A stretch of DNA of 64,000 bases from Lutibacter sp. Hel_I_33_5. Lineage in GTDB: Bacteria > Bacteroidota > Bacteroidia > Flavobacteriales > Flavobacteriaceae. The stretch lies in contig NZ_VISM01000001.1 in NCBI RefSeq assembly GCF_007827455.1, positions 1,155,501 to 1,219,500 on the forward strand, read 5' to 3'. This document shows, one piece after another, positions 45,764-54,307 of this stretch. A model generated the notes under the pieces. That model was not told the origin of the DNA. It did no database searches and saw only the letters and a program-made list of their open reading frames with translations. A program made the position numbers and the translations under genes. Numbering within the stretch: the first letter of the stretch is position 1; every line of letters starts with the position of its first letter.

Positions 45764-46345
45764 ATGAAAAAAATAGTTGTTTTTTGTGGATCTAGCTTAG
45801 GGTTTAATCCTATCTATAAAAATGCTGCAATAACATTAGGAAATCACTTTGCAAAAAACAATATCGCTTTAGTTTATGGCGGTGGTAAAATTGGAATGAT
45901 GGGCACTTTAGCGGATACAATTCTTGCTCAAAATGGAGATGTCATTGGTGTAATTCCGAAGCTTTTGGAAAAGGAAGAAGTTATTCATACTGGTGTTGAA
46001 GAAATGGTTGTGTGCAAAAACATGAGTGAACGCAAAGTGATTATGAGTAAATTAGTGGATGGATACATTACACTTCCTGGTGGTTTTGGAACTTTAGATG
46101 AACTTTTTGAAGCCTTAACATTAGGACAATTACACATTGAACAAAAACCGATTGGACTTCTAAATATTAATGATTTTTTTGACGCTACTTTACAACAATT
46201 AGATAAAATGGTTGAAGAAGGGTATTTAAAACAAAAAAACAGAGAAATGCTTTTAGTAGATTCAACTGTAGATGGATTAATGCTAAAAATGAACACTTAT
46301 AAAGCACCTAAAATCACTTCAATAATTAACAAAGTTGTTAGCTAA
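45764..46345 (+). CDS. LOG family protein (cytokinin riboside 5'-monophosphate phosphoribohydrolase type)
   Basis: 193 residues from the ATG at 45764 (MKKIVVFCGSSLGFNPIY); a non-ATG extension to 45659 is rejected because the family starts here. The Rossmann-like fold motifs are VFCGSSLG, LVYGGGKIGMMG, the catalytic Arg/Lys region (MSERKVIMSKLVDGYITLPGG) and PGGFGTLDELFE. Members hydrolyse AMP or N6-substituted AMP to free base and ribose phosphate. Its stop overlaps the folP start by one base. Confidence 0.93.
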   Translation: MKKIVVFCGSSLGFNPIYKNAAITLGNHFAKNNIALVYGGGKIGMMGTLADTILAQNGDVIGVIPKLLEKEEVIHTGVEEMVVCKNMSERKVIMSKLVDGYITLPGGFGTLDELFEALTLGQLHIEQKPIGLLNINDFFDATLQQLDKMVEEGYLKQKNREMLLVDSTVDGLMLKMNTYKAPKITSIINKVVS

Positions 46346-47166
46346 TGACCATAAATTGTAACGGAAAATTTATTGATCTATCTTTTCCTAAAGTAATGGG
46401 GATTCTAAATATTACTCCCGACTCTTTTTTTGATGGCGGTAGTTATAAGAACAATAAAGACATCCTTAAACAAACTGAAAAGATGTTAACCGAAGGTGCA
46501 ACATTTATAGATGTTGGCGCATACTCTTCTAGACCAGGAGCTACACATATTTCTGAAGATGAAGAGCTAAAAAGAATTGTTCCGATTATTGAATTACTGA
46601 TTAAAAGTTTTCCAGACATTATTATTTCTGTGGATACCTTTAGAAGTAACGTTGCTAAAGAAACTATAAATATAGGCGCAGCAATTATCAATGATATTTC
46701 TGGCGGAAAAATGGATAACAACATGTTTACAACTGTTGCAGAATTACAAGTTCCGTATATTTTAATGCATATGTTGGGTACACCACAAAACATGCAAAGA
46801 AACCCTGAATACAAAAATGCAACTACAGAACTTATTTCTTTTTTTACTGAACAACTCTATAAACTTCGTCAATTAAAATTGAATGATGTTATTATTGATG
46901 TTGGTTTTGGTTTTGGAAAAACCATAGAACATAATTTTGAATTGCTTAAAAACTTAGCACTCTTCAAAAATTTAGATGCACCCATTTTAGCAGGAATATC
47001 TAGAAAATCTATGCTGTATAAAACCTTAGATATTTCTGCACAAGAAGCTCTTAACGCGACTACTTCTGCCAATACTATTGCATTATTAAGTGGCGCTAAC
47101 ATATTACGTGTTCATGACGTGAAAGAAGCTATGGAAGCAATTAAAATTGTTGAGCAGCTAAAATAA
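46345..47166 (+). CDS. folP: Dihydropteroate synthase
   Basis: 273 residues. The pterin-binding signatures are VMGILNITPDSFFDGG and INDISGGKMDNN, with GATFIDVGAYSSRPGAT, SVDTFRSNVAKE, and GFGFGKTIEHN before the ISRKSM phosphate-binding loop. It joins 6-hydroxymethyl-dihydropterin diphosphate and p-aminobenzoate in folate synthesis and is the sulfonamide target. It is one-base-overlapped with the LOG gene and 34 bases from cdaA, an arrangement common in Bacteroidota. Confidence 0.97.
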   Translation: MTINCNGKFIDLSFPKVMGILNITPDSFFDGGSYKNNKDILKQTEKMLTEGATFIDVGAYSSRPGATHISEDEELKRIVPIIELLIKSFPDIIISVDTFRSNVAKETINIGAAIINDISGGKMDNNMFTTVAELQVPYILMHMLGTPQNMQRNPEYKNATTELISFFTEQLYKLRQLKLNDVIIDVGFGFGKTIEHNFELLKNLALFKNLDAPILAGISRKSMLYKTLDISAQEALNATTSANTIALLSGANILRVHDVKEAMEAIKIVEQLK

Positions 47167-47200
47167 TATTTAGTATTTTTACGCAAACATCAAACTTTTA

Positions 47201-47980
47201 ATGTTAGACTTTATAGAATTTTCTTTTTTGGATGTACTAGATATTTTATTAGTAGCCATTCTACTCTATTATATTTATAAGCTTTTAAAAGGTACCGTTG
47301 CCATTAATATTTTTATTGGAATAGCACTTATTTTTATTATCTGGAAAACAACACAGGTACTTAAAATGGAAATGCTAAGCGGAATATTAGGTTACCTACT
47401 TTCTGGAGGTGTAATTGCTTTAATTATTGTATTCCAACAAGAAATTAGGAAATTCTTATTAATGATTGGTACCACAAATTTTTCTACTAAAAGAAATTTT
47501 TTAAAACAGCTAAAATTCTTAAAATCAGAAATTAGTTCAGAAATCGATAGTGATACAATAGTAGATTCTTGTAGAAAACTGTCTAAATCAAAAACTGGTG
47601 CTTTAGTTGTTATTGAACGTACAAATAGTTTAGATTTTTTAATTAATACTGGTGATAAAATGAATGCGTTGGTAAACGATGCAATCTTACAAAGTATCTT
47701 TTTTAAAAATAGCCCGTTACACGATGGAGCCACTATTATTAGAGATAATTATGTGGTAGCAACACGAGTTGTTTTACCGATTTCTGACAGCACAAAAATT
47801 CCTGCAAGATTTGGATTAAGACATAGAGCTGCAATTGGTGTAACTGAAAAAACAGATGCTGTTTGTTTACTAGTGTCAGAAGAAACAGGAGAAATATCGT
47901 ATATAAAAGATGGAGAGTTTGAATTATATGCAGATTATAACGAACTCAGCGAAAAACTTAGAAGTGATTTATCTTCATAA
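47201..47980 (+). CDS. cdaA: Diadenylate cyclase CdaA
   Basis: 259 residues. Three N-terminal membrane segments (about 10-85) precede the DisA_N catalytic domain, with its DGA motif (NSPLHDGATIIRDN) and RHR motif (FGLRHRAAIGV). It makes cyclic di-AMP from two ATP at the membrane; the messenger governs potassium and turgor or wall homeostasis in other bacteria. Neither the CdaR regulator nor glmM lies beside it, unlike Firmicutes; the folP neighbour is the Bacteroidota pattern. A terminator follows. Confidence 0.95.
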   Translation: MLDFIEFSFLDVLDILLVAILLYYIYKLLKGTVAINIFIGIALIFIIWKTTQVLKMEMLSGILGYLLSGGVIALIIVFQQEIRKFLLMIGTTNFSTKRNFLKQLKFLKSEISSEIDSDTIVDSCRKLSKSKTGALVVIERTNSLDFLINTGDKMNALVNDAILQSIFFKNSPLHDGATIIRDNYVVATRVVLPISDSTKIPARFGLRHRAAIGVTEKTDAVCLLVSEETGEISYIKDGEFELYADYNELSEKLRSDLSS

Positions 47981-48008
47981 AAAATGCGCTCATAGAGCGC
48001 ATTTTTTT
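47981..48008. terminator. Bidirectional terminator after cdaA
   Basis: Stem AAAATGCGCT / AGCGCATTTT with loop CATAG and a T run, between convergent cdaA and the lipoprotein gene. Confidence 0.9.
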
Positions 48009-48029
48009 ATCATTTTAAAAGACTTCAAC

Positions 48030-48464
48030 TTATTTAGCTGGTGCCATTTTAGATTGAATAGCACTCATAACTCCTTTAAATTTAGATGCATCATCAGCAC
48101 TTAAAGAACCTAATAAATCTTTTCCTTTAGCTGCTAATTGAATTCCTTTTTTAGCTAAAGAAGCATTTTTAAGTACATCGCCTTTTGCAGCAATATAATC
48201 ATTAGCATACGAAGCATAATTCTGTAAATGCTTAGTTACCTCAGCATTTTCGAAATTAGGAATTGATACACCTGCTAAAGCAGACTCAACTTTCTCTACA
48301 ACCGTTTTAGCAGCTTCCTTAACTTCTGTAACAGCTTCTTTGGTTACTTCTTTCGCTTCAGTTACAACTTCTGTCGCTGCTTCCTTAGCTTCTTTTTTCT
48401 CACTTTTACAACCAGTAACTAATAACGCTCCAACTGCAAACACAGATAAAATTAATTTTTTCAT
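48030..48464 (-). CDS. Lipoprotein with Lys/Glu/Ala/Val repeat linker
   Basis: 144 residues from the ATG at 48464 (MKKLILSVFAVGALLVTGC). The lipobox cysteine is residue 19. Residues ~22-60 repeat a KEAxxEV-like unit, likely a continuous amphipathic helix or coiled coil. A folded helical C-terminal domain follows (EVTKHLQNYASYANDYIAAKGD ... SKFKGVMSAIQSKM). Not assigned to a named family. A longer frame to 48497 is rejected because it would bury the signal peptide. Probably periplasm-facing and spacing the C-terminal domain away from the membrane. Confidence 0.8.
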   Translation of the reverse strand: MKKLILSVFAVGALLVTGCKSEKKEAKEAATEVVTEAKEVTKEAVTEVKEAAKTVVEKVESALAGVSIPNFENAEVTKHLQNYASYANDYIAAKGDVLKNASLAKKGIQLAAKGKDLLGSLSADDASKFKGVMSAIQSKMAPAK

Positions 48465-48530
48465 TTTTTTGATTTTTATGTTATATGATTTACACAAAGT
48501 TAACGGAATAATGGTGACTTACCAAATTAA

Positions 48531-50300
48531 CTACGAAGCTATTTCTAAACTAAACTGCTTGTCGTACAGGTTTTTATAATATCCATCAACTTTTTCTAGT
48601 AGTTCTTGATGACTTCCTTCTTCCACAATCAATCCATCATCCATCACAATAATCTTATCTGCTTTTTTTATTGTAGCTAATCTATGTGCGATAACAATAG
48701 AAGTTCTCCCTTTAGTAATTGTATCTGTTGCATATTGAATCATTTGTTCTGCATGAGAATCTACAGACGATGTGGCTTCATCTAAAATTAAAATACTTGG
48801 TTTACTTACATACGCTCTTAAAAAAGCAATTAATTGCCTTTGACCCGAAGATAACATTGCTCCACGTTCTTTCACATTATAGTGATAGTTCTTTGGTAGC
48901 GACATTATAAAATCGTGAATACCAATTTTCTTTGCGGCGTCTTGTACTTCCTCTAAAGTTATAGTTGGATTTTTTAAAGTGATATTATTTAGGATTGAAT
49001 CTGAAAACAAAAATACATCTTGCAAAACAATAGCAATTTGCTCTCTTAAAGATGCAAGTTCATAATCTTCTACTTTAGTTCCATCAACAGAAATAGTTCC
49101 ACTATCAATTTCATAAAAACGATTTATTAGATTAATAATAGTCGATTTTCCTGCCCCAGTAGCTCCAACAATGGCAACAGTTTGTCCTTTTTTAACTTCT
49201 AAAGAAATCCCTTTTAAAACCTCTTCATTTTTTATATAACTAAAACGCACATCTTTAAAACTGATATCTCCTTGTAAATTTTGCGCAATAACAGTTCCTT
49301 TATTTTCAATATTACTCTCTGTATCAATCACTTTAAAAACGCGTTCACCGGCAACGATACCCATTTGTAATTGATTAAATTTATCGGCAATTTGACGCAA
49401 AGGTCTAAACAACATTTGAGACATTCTTACAAAAGCAATAATTCCTCCAACTGTTGCTGCTTCTCCGGCAATAACCTGTAAACCACCATACCAAACAATT
49501 AAACCGATGGCTATTGATGATAAAATTTCTGCAATAGGAAAGAAAAAAGAGTAATACCAAATAGTTTTTATATAGGCTTTTTTATGCTTGTTATTGATTT
49601 CTTTAAAATTCTGATATTCAATTTTTTCTCTATTAAATAACTGAACTATTTTCATACCAGTAACACGTTCTTGCACAAATCCATTTAAGTTAGCAACCTC
49701 ATCTCTAACTTGTTGAAATGTTCCTTTTATGGCAACTTGAAAAATTTTGGTTGCGTAAATTAAAATAGGTAGAACGGTAAGCGCAATTAAGGTAAGTTTC
49801 CAGTTCATAAAGAACATCACACAAATTACTACTAACATTTTTAAAATATCACTTACAATATTAAAAACACCATTCGTAAAAAATGCTGAAATAGTTTCTA
49901 AATCAGAAACTACTCTAGTTACTAATTTACCTACCGAAGTAGTATCGAAATACCCCATTTTAAAATGTAATATTTTCCTAAATGTTTTTGCTCTAATATC
50001 TCTAACAATATGTTGTCCAACCCAACTAGAATAATATGTAAACAACAGTTGAAAAACAAATTCTGTTAATGTAAGCGCAAACAAAATTTTCATATAATAC
50101 ATCAGTGTATTAACGTCTTTTGTATCTACAAAACTATTGATGGTTTTTGACAGTATATAGGGATTTATTGCAGAAACTAAGGATAATAAAATAGCAGAAG
50201 ATGATGCCACAAAAAAGATCAATCGATATCTTTTTGCAAAACTCATTAGTCTTGAAAAAATCTTTACATCAAATGCCTTACCTGTTATTTTTTTGCTCAT
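48531..50300 (-). CDS. ABC exporter, fused membrane and ATPase domains
   Basis: 589 residues. Residues ~20-315 are a six-helix type IV ABC transmembrane domain, and ~340-589 the nucleotide-binding domain with Walker A GATGAGKST, signature LSSGQRQLI, Walker B ILILDEATSSVD and the switch IVIAHRLATI. It is a half-transporter that works as a dimer, of the MsbA/multidrug type. The substrate is unknown (lipids or drugs). It begins two bases after truA on the same strand, so the two are cotranscribed. Confidence 0.93.
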   Translation of the reverse strand: MSKKITGKAFDVKIFSRLMSFAKRYRLIFFVASSSAILLSLVSAINPYILSKTINSFVDTKDVNTLMYYMKILFALTLTEFVFQLLFTYYSSWVGQHIVRDIRAKTFRKILHFKMGYFDTTSVGKLVTRVVSDLETISAFFTNGVFNIVSDILKMLVVICVMFFMNWKLTLIALTVLPILIYATKIFQVAIKGTFQQVRDEVANLNGFVQERVTGMKIVQLFNREKIEYQNFKEINNKHKKAYIKTIWYYSFFFPIAEILSSIAIGLIVWYGGLQVIAGEAATVGGIIAFVRMSQMLFRPLRQIADKFNQLQMGIVAGERVFKVIDTESNIENKGTVIAQNLQGDISFKDVRFSYIKNEEVLKGISLEVKKGQTVAIVGATGAGKSTIINLINRFYEIDSGTISVDGTKVEDYELASLREQIAIVLQDVFLFSDSILNNITLKNPTITLEEVQDAAKKIGIHDFIMSLPKNYHYNVKERGAMLSSGQRQLIAFLRAYVSKPSILILDEATSSVDSHAEQMIQYATDTITKGRTSIVIAHRLATIKKADKIIVMDDGLIVEEGSHQELLEKVDGYYKNLYDKQFSLEIAS

Positions 50301-50302
50301 TA

Positions 50303-51043
50303 TTATTCCTTAATGTAATCGTATGAAACCTTTGCTAAAAATAATCCTTTTGCAGGAACTGACAATCCAGCGTTAGATCTATTTTTACTTTCAATTATTT
50401 TCCTAAATTCCTCTACTGTTGTTTTTCCTAAACCTACATCTACTAAAGTCCCTACAATTGCTCTAACCATATTTCTTAAAAATCGATTTGCAGAAATATA
50501 AAACCTCAAATCTTTTCCATCTAATTTCCAAACTGCATTTGTAACTGTACAATTGTATGTATAGACTTCTGTTTTAACTTTAGAAAAACACTGAAAATCT
50601 TCGTATTCTAATAAAAGTGAAGCCGCTTTATTCATCAGCTCAATATTTAATAGCTGTGAATGTATTTGCCATGAAAAGTCTAAGTTAAACGGACTCCTAC
50701 CCAACCAAATTTTATACTCATAGCTTCGTTGTGTAGCGTCAAATCTAGCATGTGCATCATCAGTAACTAAAAACACTTTAGAAACTACAATATCTTCTGG
50801 CAACATTGAATTTAACTTAAAACTAAAATTATCTTCAATTTTAGTTTCTACATCAAAATGTGCAAAAAGTTGTTTTGCATGTACACCAGCATCTGTTCTT
50901 CCTGCACCAACGACATCAATTTCTGTTCTTAAAATAGTACTTAATACTGTATTTAATTTTTCTTGTACAGAAGTTGCATCTGGTTGTTTTTGCCAACCGT
51001 GATAATTTTTTCCGTGATAAGAAAATTCTATAAAATACCTCAA
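50303..51043 (-). CDS. truA: tRNA pseudouridine synthase A, TTG start
   Basis: 246 residues. The catalytic aspartate is in VGAGRTDAGVHAKQ, with the family N-terminus MRYFIEFSYHGKNYHGWQ and the C-terminal FLRNMVRAIVGTLVDVGLGK. It converts uridines 38-40 in the tRNA anticodon arm to pseudouridine. The start is TTG: an in-frame TAA stop lies only a few codons upstream and no ATG intervenes, while the family begins exactly here. Operon with the ABC exporter. Confidence 0.94.
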   Translation of the reverse strand: MRYFIEFSYHGKNYHGWQKQPDATSVQEKLNTVLSTILRTEIDVVGAGRTDAGVHAKQLFAHFDVETKIEDNFSFKLNSMLPEDIVVSKVFLVTDDAHARFDATQRSYEYKIWLGRSPFNLDFSWQIHSQLLNIELMNKAASLLLEYEDFQCFSKVKTEVYTYNCTVTNAVWKLDGKDLRFYISANRFLRNMVRAIVGTLVDVGLGKTTVEEFRKIIESKNRSNAGLSVPAKGLFLAKVSYDYIKE

Positions 51044-51107
51044 AAAAAGTGCGCTTTAGTAAACAGTAAAATTACGGATTTTATTTTGTTATTAGTACTT
51101 TCGTTCT

Positions 51108-51605
51108 GTGAAGAAAATCTTATTACTTTCCGATACTCATAGTTTTATTGATGATCAAATTTTAAAGTTTGTAAAACAAGCTGATGAAGTTTGGCATGCT
51201 GGCGATATTGGAGATTTAAAGGTAACCGATACTATTAAAAAACTAAAACCCCTACGTGCCGTTTATGGAAATATTGACGGAGCAGACGCTCGTTCAGAAT
51301 TTCCTTTGGATAATAAATTTGACCTTGAATGTGTTTCTGTTTGGATAACACATATCGGTGGCTATCCAAATAAATACAATCCTAGAGTTAGAGAAGCATT
51401 ACAAAAAGAATCTCCCAAACTCTTTATTTGTGGGCATTCTCATATTTTAAAAGTTCAGTTTGATAAAAAACTAAATTTATTACATATAAATCCTGGTGCA
51501 GCTGGTAATCATGGATTTCATAAAGTAAGAACCATGGTTCGTTTCACTATAGATAAGGGTGAAATAAAAAACTTGGAAGTTATAGAACTAGCTACAAGAG
51601 GTTAA
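51108..51605 (+). CDS. YfcE/MJ0936-type metallophosphoesterase, GTG start
   Basis: 165 residues. The calcineurin-like metal ligands are all visible: LSDTHSF, WHAGDIGD, YGNIDGAD, WITHIGGYP and CGHSHILK. These small enzymes hydrolyse phosphodiesters in cytosolic substrates not yet fixed for this subfamily. Start is GTG at 51108, with TACTTTCG (-7-like) at 51096-51103 only five bases upstream, so the mRNA may be leaderless unless the TATTTTG at 51082-51088 is used instead. Its end overlaps the convergent histidine kinase gene by 14 bases. Confidence 0.9.
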   Translation: MKKILLLSDTHSFIDDQILKFVKQADEVWHAGDIGDLKVTDTIKKLKPLRAVYGNIDGADARSEFPLDNKFDLECVSVWITHIGGYPNKYNPRVREALQKESPKLFICGHSHILKVQFDKKLNLLHINPGAAGNHGFHKVRTMVRFTIDKGEIKNLEVIELATRG

Positions 51606-53433
51606 TAGGTTCTCTTTCAATTATTGGTACATCTATAGTTACTTTAGTACCATTTTTATTATTTGAATCTATAAAGAATTCACCCTTCATTACTTGCACC
51701 CGTGCATCGACTTGGTTAATACCTAAACCATTTTTTTTAATAATATTTTTCTTATTAAAACCAATACCATTATCTGTAACATCTATAAATAACCGATTGT
51801 CCCTTTCTTCTAAATGAATTGTTGCTTTGGTAGCTTTACTATGCTTTAAGATATTATTGAACAGTTCTTGTATAATGTTATAGGTTTTAATTTCAAAACC
51901 TTCATTATATCGTTGTATATTTTTAATAGAAGTTTTAAAAGTAATTTCAGAATTAGAGTATTTATCGGCAATATCATTTACAGCATAACGCAAACCAAAT
52001 TTCAATAAAATTGACGAAACCAATGTATGTGATAAATCTCTAATTTTTTTAGAAGCCTCTGAAATAATAACTTGTGTTTTATCTATCTCTTCCGGAGTTT
52101 GTCCGTTAAAGTGTTTTTTGGTAGCTTGTAAATGCATACTTGCAGAAGATAACAATGCACTTACATTATCATGTAAGGTTTCAGAAATCAATTTACGTTC
52201 TTCAGATTTACCATCTAGTGTAGCATTCAACACTCGAATTTGAGAATCTGAACGCAATTTTTCTATTTTTCTTTTCTGTATTAACTCTTTTTGAGCCAAT
52301 TCTAAGCCTAGATTCTTTTGTTTAAGCTTATAGGTTTTAAGGAAATATAATAAAGTAAGGATTAATAATGTTGCTATTGCTCCAACAACCCAAAAAGTTT
52401 GTTGTGCTTTAAGGCGCTTAGTTTCTTCTTGTTGTACTCCAAGCAATTTCCCTATTTCAAAATTCTTTTCGGCACTAATTTTTTCTACAAATTTCCTCAG
52501 TTCATTTTCTCCAAGTTTATCACTAATATCATATGATTTTTGCTGATATTCATATGCTTTAAAATCTTCTAACTTATACATTGCATATGCCAAATTAAAA
52601 TACAAATCTGCTTTATATCTGTCTATTTTTAAGCCTTTAACATTTTCAATAAATTTTAAAGCTTTCAAAGTAGTTTGCTTTGATCTTTTTAAATCTTTTT
52701 TAAATAAATATATGTTTGCTAAATTTCCATAGGCGCCTGCTAAATCATAAAAATTATTTGTGAAATTTTTTTCAATATCTATTGAAATATTAGCATAATT
52801 TTCAGCTTTTACAAAAAGACTATCGTGTAAATGTAAATTCGACAAATTGCTATATGCTTTAGATTTTAACTTTAGAACAGTATTTTTTAATGAACCCGAG
52901 TTTATAACTCTATTATAATAATGAACTGCACTATCTTTAAAAAAAGTGATACTATCATTATTTTCAAGCAACCTATGATAAGCAACTCCTATTTTAAAGT
53001 TGTTTTCTACAATTTTAAAATTATCATGCAAACTTGTTATACCTTCTTTTAAACTAACATTATTTTCATCAATAGAAAACAGCATTAAACTTTTCTTAAA
53101 ATACTTTACAGCTTTTTTATATGATTTTGTTTGATACCATATTTTAGCTAACAAATAATTTGCTGAAGCATATATATTTTTTTCTTGTTTATCCTTAGCA
53201 TCATGTAAAACTTCTGTTGCTATTTCTATTGACTTTTCATATTTTTTTTCATTAAATAAGCTATCAGCCTTTTCATATTTTTTTATTAAAACACTATCAA
53301 TATTTTGTCCATACATGTAAACAACTAAAGAAGTTTTGTTGATTAACAAAACTTCTTTAGTTGTTTTAGAATTAACTTTTACACAAAAAATTATTGTATA
53401 AAAAAATATTATTATTTTTATTATGCTCTTCAA
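51592..53433 (-). CDS. Sensor histidine kinase with TPR sensor region
   Basis: 613 residues. A signal peptide (~1-22) is followed by a periplasmic TPR array (~45-320; ADSLFNEKKYEKSIEIATEVL, SYKKAVKYFKKSL, AYGNLANIYLFKKDL). One membrane segment lies at ~345-365 and then a coiled coil. The HisKA_3-type box (EERKLISETLHDNVSALLSSA, His about residue 421) and a HATPase domain (ELFNNILKHSKATKA, DVTDNGIGF, NGLGINQV) complete it. This partners LuxR-type regulators such as the one two genes upstream. A 46-base perfect hairpin lies inside codons 23-38. Confidence 0.93.
   Translation of the reverse strand: MKSIIKIIIFFYTIIFCVKVNSKTTKEVLLINKTSLVVYMYGQNIDSVLIKKYEKADSLFNEKKYEKSIEIATEVLHDAKDKQEKNIYASANYLLAKIWYQTKSYKKAVKYFKKSLMLFSIDENNVSLKEGITSLHDNFKIVENNFKIGVAYHRLLENNDSITFFKDSAVHYYNRVINSGSLKNTVLKLKSKAYSNLSNLHLHDSLFVKAENYANISIDIEKNFTNNFYDLAGAYGNLANIYLFKKDLKRSKQTTLKALKFIENVKGLKIDRYKADLYFNLAYAMYKLEDFKAYEYQQKSYDISDKLGENELRKFVEKISAEKNFEIGKLLGVQQEETKRLKAQQTFWVVGAIATLLILTLLYFLKTYKLKQKNLGLELAQKELIQKRKIEKLRSDSQIRVLNATLDGKSEERKLISETLHDNVSALLSSASMHLQATKKHFNGQTPEEIDKTQVIISEASKKIRDLSHTLVSSILLKFGLRYAVNDIADKYSNSEITFKTSIKNIQRYNEGFEIKTYNIIQELFNNILKHSKATKATIHLEERDNRLFIDVTDNGIGFNKKNIIKKNGLGINQVDARVQVMKGEFFIDSNNKNGTKVTIDVPIIEREPINLL
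53320..53365. repeat. Perfect 21-bp inverted repeat inside the kinase gene
   Basis: Arms at 53320-53340 and 53345-53365 are exact reverse complements with a 4-base loop GATT. In the mRNA it lies 68-113 bases after the kinase start codon and spells TKEVLLINKTSL. It is not followed by a T run. Confidence 0.9.
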
Positions 53434-53445
53434 ATACTTTATAAG

Positions 53446-54132
53446 TTAATCTCTTATTATAGCTCTCGGAACTCTAGATGTTGTACTTGAAGCAATTCTT
53501 GACGAACTACTTCCATAGTGATTAACAAAAGTGATCAACAAATCTTCTCCATCTTCTTTAACAAAATTCTCTGAAAAATTCTTTCCATTTCCTTTTCCTT
53601 TACGCAAATGTATTTCATATTCATTTGTATCAGCGTTATAAATGGTATTTACATCAATTTTCTCTTTAACTTTAAAATCTAAAGTATATACATTATCTGC
53701 ATTACCTTCTATACTATATTCTTTTAAATATTTATTGCCATTATCAACTCTTGCGTTTGTAGCCAATTTAATATTATCATCTATAATAGTGAAATTATGA
53801 GCTCTTTTATTGGTTCTTGTATCAACAAAACCTATTTTTAATCCTTCACCATCTAACTCTACGTTTCTGTTATAAGATGTTTTAGTTGTATTCTTAGTCG
53901 AATATAAGTAAATTTCGTTAGTTTTTGTATCTGTATTCTTAACTAATTCTGCTCTTGTATTATTAGAAACACCGTAATCTATAGAGTATGCACCTGATGC
54001 ATCTCTTTTTACTCTAAATGATTTAAGTGAATTTTCTTCTGCTGTTAGATCTTCAGTTAACGTTTCAGTAGTACATGATGTGAATCCTACAACTAGTAGT
54101 ATAGCTAGTACTTTAATTTTTAAAAATTTCAT
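53446..54132 (-). CDS. Two-repeat lipoprotein between regulator and kinase
   Basis: 228 residues from the ATG at 54132 (MKFLKIKVLAILLVVGFTSC, lipobox Cys20). An upstream ATG at 54333 is rejected because it would hide the signal peptide and overlap the regulator gene. Two internal repeats of ~55 residues are visible: YSIDYGVSNNTRAELVK ... TNEIYLYS ... ELDGEGLKIGFVD and YTLDFKVKEKIDVNTIY ... TNEYEIHL ... KEDGEDLLITFVN. A Ser/Arg-rich tail follows. Family unknown. Its stop is 12 bases from the kinase start, so it may be a periplasmic partner of the kinase sensor region; this is inference from position. Confidence 0.78.
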   Translation of the reverse strand: MKFLKIKVLAILLVVGFTSCTTETLTEDLTAEENSLKSFRVKRDASGAYSIDYGVSNNTRAELVKNTDTKTNEIYLYSTKNTTKTSYNRNVELDGEGLKIGFVDTRTNKRAHNFTIIDDNIKLATNARVDNGNKYLKEYSIEGNADNVYTLDFKVKEKIDVNTIYNADTNEYEIHLRKGKGNGKNFSENFVKEDGEDLLITFVNHYGSSSSRIASSTTSRVPRAIIRD

Positions 54133-54236
54133 GAGTTTAGTTTTGTAAGGGATTATTGAGGGATTTGTTTTTGAATTTTTATTATAAAAATAAAGCAAGC
54201 TTTCAATGTATGCATAAAATATATAGATTGTGGGGC

Positions 54237-54272
54237 AAATATCTCTTTTAAAGTGATTTAAATAGGGGCAAA
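54237..54272 (-). promoter_or_regulatory. Possible promoter of the lipoprotein-kinase pair with repeated ATTTGCCCC
   Basis: On the minus strand ATTTGCCCC occurs twice (54266-54274 region and 54233-54241 region), 33 bases apart. The TTTG parts fall at 54272-54269 and near 54240-54237 (GATATTTG), with a 24-base spacer, so they could be -33 and -7 elements. It implies a ~95-base leader for the lipoprotein. Confidence 0.4.
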
Positions 54273-54307
54273 TTAAAATCTTTTTAGAGTACTTATTAGG
54301 GGGTAGT

